Source of the DNA: Catenibacterium mitsuokai
GTDB lineage: Bacteria; Bacillota_I; Bacilli_A; Erysipelotrichales; Coprobacillaceae
Length of the DNA stretch: 64,000 nucleotides
Assembly: GCF_025148785.1 (NCBI RefSeq)
Contig: NZ_CP102271.1
Coordinates: forward strand, 586,001 to 650,000
Direction: 5' to 3'
Of this stretch, positions 61,852 to 64,000 are shown piece after piece (the stretch's first letter is position 1; every line of letters starts with the position of its first letter). Below the pieces are notes generated by a model that worked only from the letters and a program-made list of their open reading frames with translations, was not told where the DNA came from and did not search any database. The position numbers and the translations under genes were made by a program.

Positions 61852-64000
61852 TGGCAGAGAATAATAATTTTTCAGCAATTCAGATCGGTTTAGCCTCTCC
61901 TGAGAAGATTCGTGAATGGTCATATGGCGAAGTCAAAAAACCTGAAACAATCAACTATCGTTCACAGAAGCCTGAAAAAGATGGTTTATTTTGTGAAAGA
62001 ATCTTTGGTCCAACAAAGGACTGGGAATGTGCTTGTGGTAAATATAAGAAAGTAAGATATAAAGGTGTTGTCTGCGACCGTTGTGGTGTCGAAGTTACTC
62101 GTTCTTCAGTAAGAAGAGAAAGAATGGGTCATATCGAATTAGCAACTCCAGTTGCACATATCTGGTATTTAAAGGGAGTTCCATCTCGTATGGGACTCAT
62201 CCTTGATATGTCTCCTAAACAGTTAGAAGAAATCATCTATTTCGTATCTTATGTTGTTACTGATAAAGGTTCTACACCACTTGAATACAAGCAGGTATTA
62301 TCTGAAAGAGATTATCGTAACTGTGTTGAAAAGTTCGGTGGTCAGTTCCAGGCTAAGATCGGTGCAGAAGCCATCAAAGTATTATTACAGAAGGTTGACT
62401 TAGATGCTGAACTTGAAGATGTAGAAAATCAGTTAAAAGAAGCTCAGGGTCAGAAGAGACAGAAGTTATTAAAGAGACTTGAAGCAATTGATGCATTCAG
62501 AAGCTCTAATAACCAGCCAGAATGGATGATTATGGATGTTCTTCCAGTTATTCCACCTGATTTAAGACCAATGCTTCAGCTTGACGGTGGTCGTTTTGCG
62601 ACAAGTGACTTAAACGACTTATATAGACGTGTTATCACTCGTAACAACCGTTTAAAGAAATTATTAGAATTAGGTACACCTAGCATCATCGTACAGAACG
62701 AAAAGCGTATGCTTCAGGAATCTGTAGATGCTTTAATCGATAATGGTAGACGTTCTAAACCTATTACAGGTGCTGGAGGAAGAGCATTAAAATCTCTTTC
62801 ACACACACTTAAAGGTAAGCAGGGACGTTTCAGACAGAACTTACTTGGTAAGCGTGTAGACTACTCTGGACGTTCAGTTATCGCCGTAGGACCTACATTA
62901 AAGATGTACCAGTGTGGTATTCCAAGAGAAATGGCTGTTAACTTATTCAAGCCATTCGTTATCTCTGGATTAGTAAGAAACGAATTAGCAACTAATATCA
63001 AAGCTGCTGAACGTATGATTGATAAGATGGATGATAAGATCTGGCCAATCGTTGAAGATGTTATCAAACATCATCCAGTATTACTTAACCGTGCCCCTAC
63101 ATTACATAGATTAGGTATCCAGGCTTTCGAACCTAAACTAGTAGAAGGTCGTGCAATCCGTCTTCATCCATTAGCTTGTCCAGCGTTCAATGCCGACTTC
63201 GATGGTGACCAGATGGCCATCCATGCACCACTAGGTGAAGAAGCAATTCAGGAAGCAAGACAGTTAATGCTTGGTTCTAGAAATATCCTTGGTCCAAAAG
63301 ATGGTAAACCTATCGTTACTCCATCACAGGATATGGTGCTTGGTAACTATTACTTAACAACAGAAAAAGCAGATCAGATTGGTGAAGGTACAGTATTCGC
63401 TGATGTGAACGAAGTATTAATGGCTTACTACAATAAGACTGTTAACTTACATACAAGAATTGCGATTCGTGCTGCTGCTTTAAAGAATAAGACATTCACT
63501 GAAGAACAGAATAACATGTACTTAGTCACTACAGTTGGTAAGATCATCTTCAACCAGATCTTTGAAGGTGAATTCCCATACTTAAATGACCCAGATAAGG
63601 CAAGCTTAAAGGCTACTCCAATGAAGTACTTCTTACCTTATGGTACAGATATCAAGGCTCACATCAAAGCTCAGCCTTTAATCAAGCAGTTCACTAAGAA
63701 GACTCTTGGAGCTATCATCGATGAATACTTCAAGATTTGTCCAATTGATGAAATCCATGTCATGCTTGATAGACTAAAGAATCAGGGATTCTATTATTCA
63801 ACTATCGCTGGTATTACAGTATCTGCTTATGATATTCAGATTCCTCAGGATAAATATCATTTATTCGATGATGCTGATGAACATCTTGAAGTAATTAAGA
63901 AGTTATACAACAAAGGTAAATTAACAGAACATGAACGTTATACAGCCGTAATCAAATTATGGAATGACGTTAAAGAAAAAGTTACTGGTATCGTTAAAGA
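61851..64000 (+). CDS. rpoC: DNA-directed RNA polymerase subunit beta', 5' part
   Basis: Open from ATG 61851 (TAATG overlap with rpoB) to the end of the window, about 716 codons. The zinc-binding [20 protein letters not shown] and the catalytic [15 protein letters not shown] (three Mg-binding Asp) are present. The gene continues beyond 64000. Confidence 0.97.
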   Translation, partial: MAENNNFSAIQIGLASPEKIREWSYGEVKKPETINYRSQKPEKDGLFCERIFGPTKDWECACGKYKKVRYKGVVCDRCGVEVTRSSVRRERMGHIELATPVAHIWYLKGVPSRMGLILDMSPKQLEEIIYFVSYVVTDKGSTPLEYKQVLSERDYRNCVEKFGGQFQAKIGAEAIKVLLQKVDLDAELEDVENQLKEAQGQKRQKLLKRLEAIDAFRSSNNQPEWMIMDVLPVIPPDLRPMLQLDGGRFATSDLNDLYRRVITRNNRLKKLLELGTPSIIVQNEKRMLQESVDALIDNGRRSKPITGAGGRALKSLSHTLKGKQGRFRQNLLGKRVDYSGRSVIAVGPTLKMYQCGIPREMAVNLFKPFVISGLVRNELATNIKAAERMIDKMDDKIWPIVEDVIKHHPVLLNRAPTLHRLGIQAFEPKLVEGRAIRLHPLACPAFNADFDGDQMAIHAPLGEEAIQEARQLMLGSRNILGPKDGKPIVTPSQDMVLGNYYLTTEKADQIGEGTVFADVNEVLMAYYNKTVNLHTRIAIRAAALKNKTFTEEQNNMYLVTTVGKIIFNQIFEGEFPYLNDPDKASLKATPMKYFLPYGTDIKAHIKAQPLIKQFTKKTLGAIIDEYFKICPIDEIHVMLDRLKNQGFYYSTIAGITVSAYDIQIPQDKYHLFDDADEHLEVIKKLYNKGKLTEHERYTAVIKLWNDVKEKVTGIVK

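Noticed and set aside
1-64000. CRISPR array, tRNA or rRNA genes, prophage structural genes
   Set aside because: I saw no regularly spaced repeats, no tRNA-like cloverleaf and no head or tail genes. The DUF4417 cassettes resemble phage-linked modules, but no phage body is present.

Overview
The window comes from a low-GC Gram-positive bacterium (Bacillota). The core gene order (cysS-mrnC-rlmB-sigH-rpmG-secE-nusG ... rplK-rplA-rplJ-rplL-rpoB-rpoC), the cysteine T-box, the cre and Rex sites and the fermentative adhE all fit that phylum. An Erysipelotrichia-type anaerobe (Catenibacterium/Kandleria-like) is my best guess, but it is an inference. No tRNA, rRNA or CRISPR array was seen.

Layout. 1-1058 is the 3' part of an oligoendopeptidase F gene. 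About 1.06-18.5 kb is an accessory island. It starts with a six-gene cassette (A): XRE regulator, ImmA/IrrE metallopeptidase, 52-aa protein, DUF4417-like protein, stand-alone polymorphic-toxin-like domain and putative immunity protein. A type I restriction-modification locus follows (hsdM, hsdS1, tyrosine recombinase, hsdS2, distant hsdR). Between hsdS2 and hsdR lie an EcsC-like gene, a SAP-domain gene broken by an IS1595-type element, and an IS200/IS605 element inserted in a 38-codon antitoxin-like gene. 18.5-21.4 kb is adhE with Rex and CcpA-type sites. 21.7-24.6 kb holds a second, strongly diverged copy of the six-gene cassette (B) with the same gene order.

24.6-46.6 kb is ordinary metabolism and housekeeping: VanZ-like protein, HAD phosphatases, NfnAB-type flavoprotein pair, CBS/DRTGG pyrophosphatase, amino-acid permease, M18 aminopeptidase, GDPD, RqcP, DivIC, Ung, FolC and the glgCDA glycogen operon. 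A TnpB-only element (35.0-36.5 kb) sits on a stop codon. 46.6-64 kb is the translation/transcription core, with an ABC exporter placed between nusG and rplK. The window ends inside rpoC.

Main points of interest. (1) The two cassettes A and B share gene order, overlaps, an operator-like palindrome over the promoter and a terminal hairpin, although the proteins differ greatly and the toxin/immunity pairs are different types. I read this as a modular, self-regulated toxin-immunity system built around DUF4417 and an XRE/ImmA switch. (2) The hsdS pair shares three blocks of identical DNA around a recombinase, as expected for specificity switching. (3) Three insertions can be reversed to the base, each restoring an open reading frame. 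Glutamine codon choice (CAA in the cassettes, CAG in core genes) marks the acquired DNA independently.
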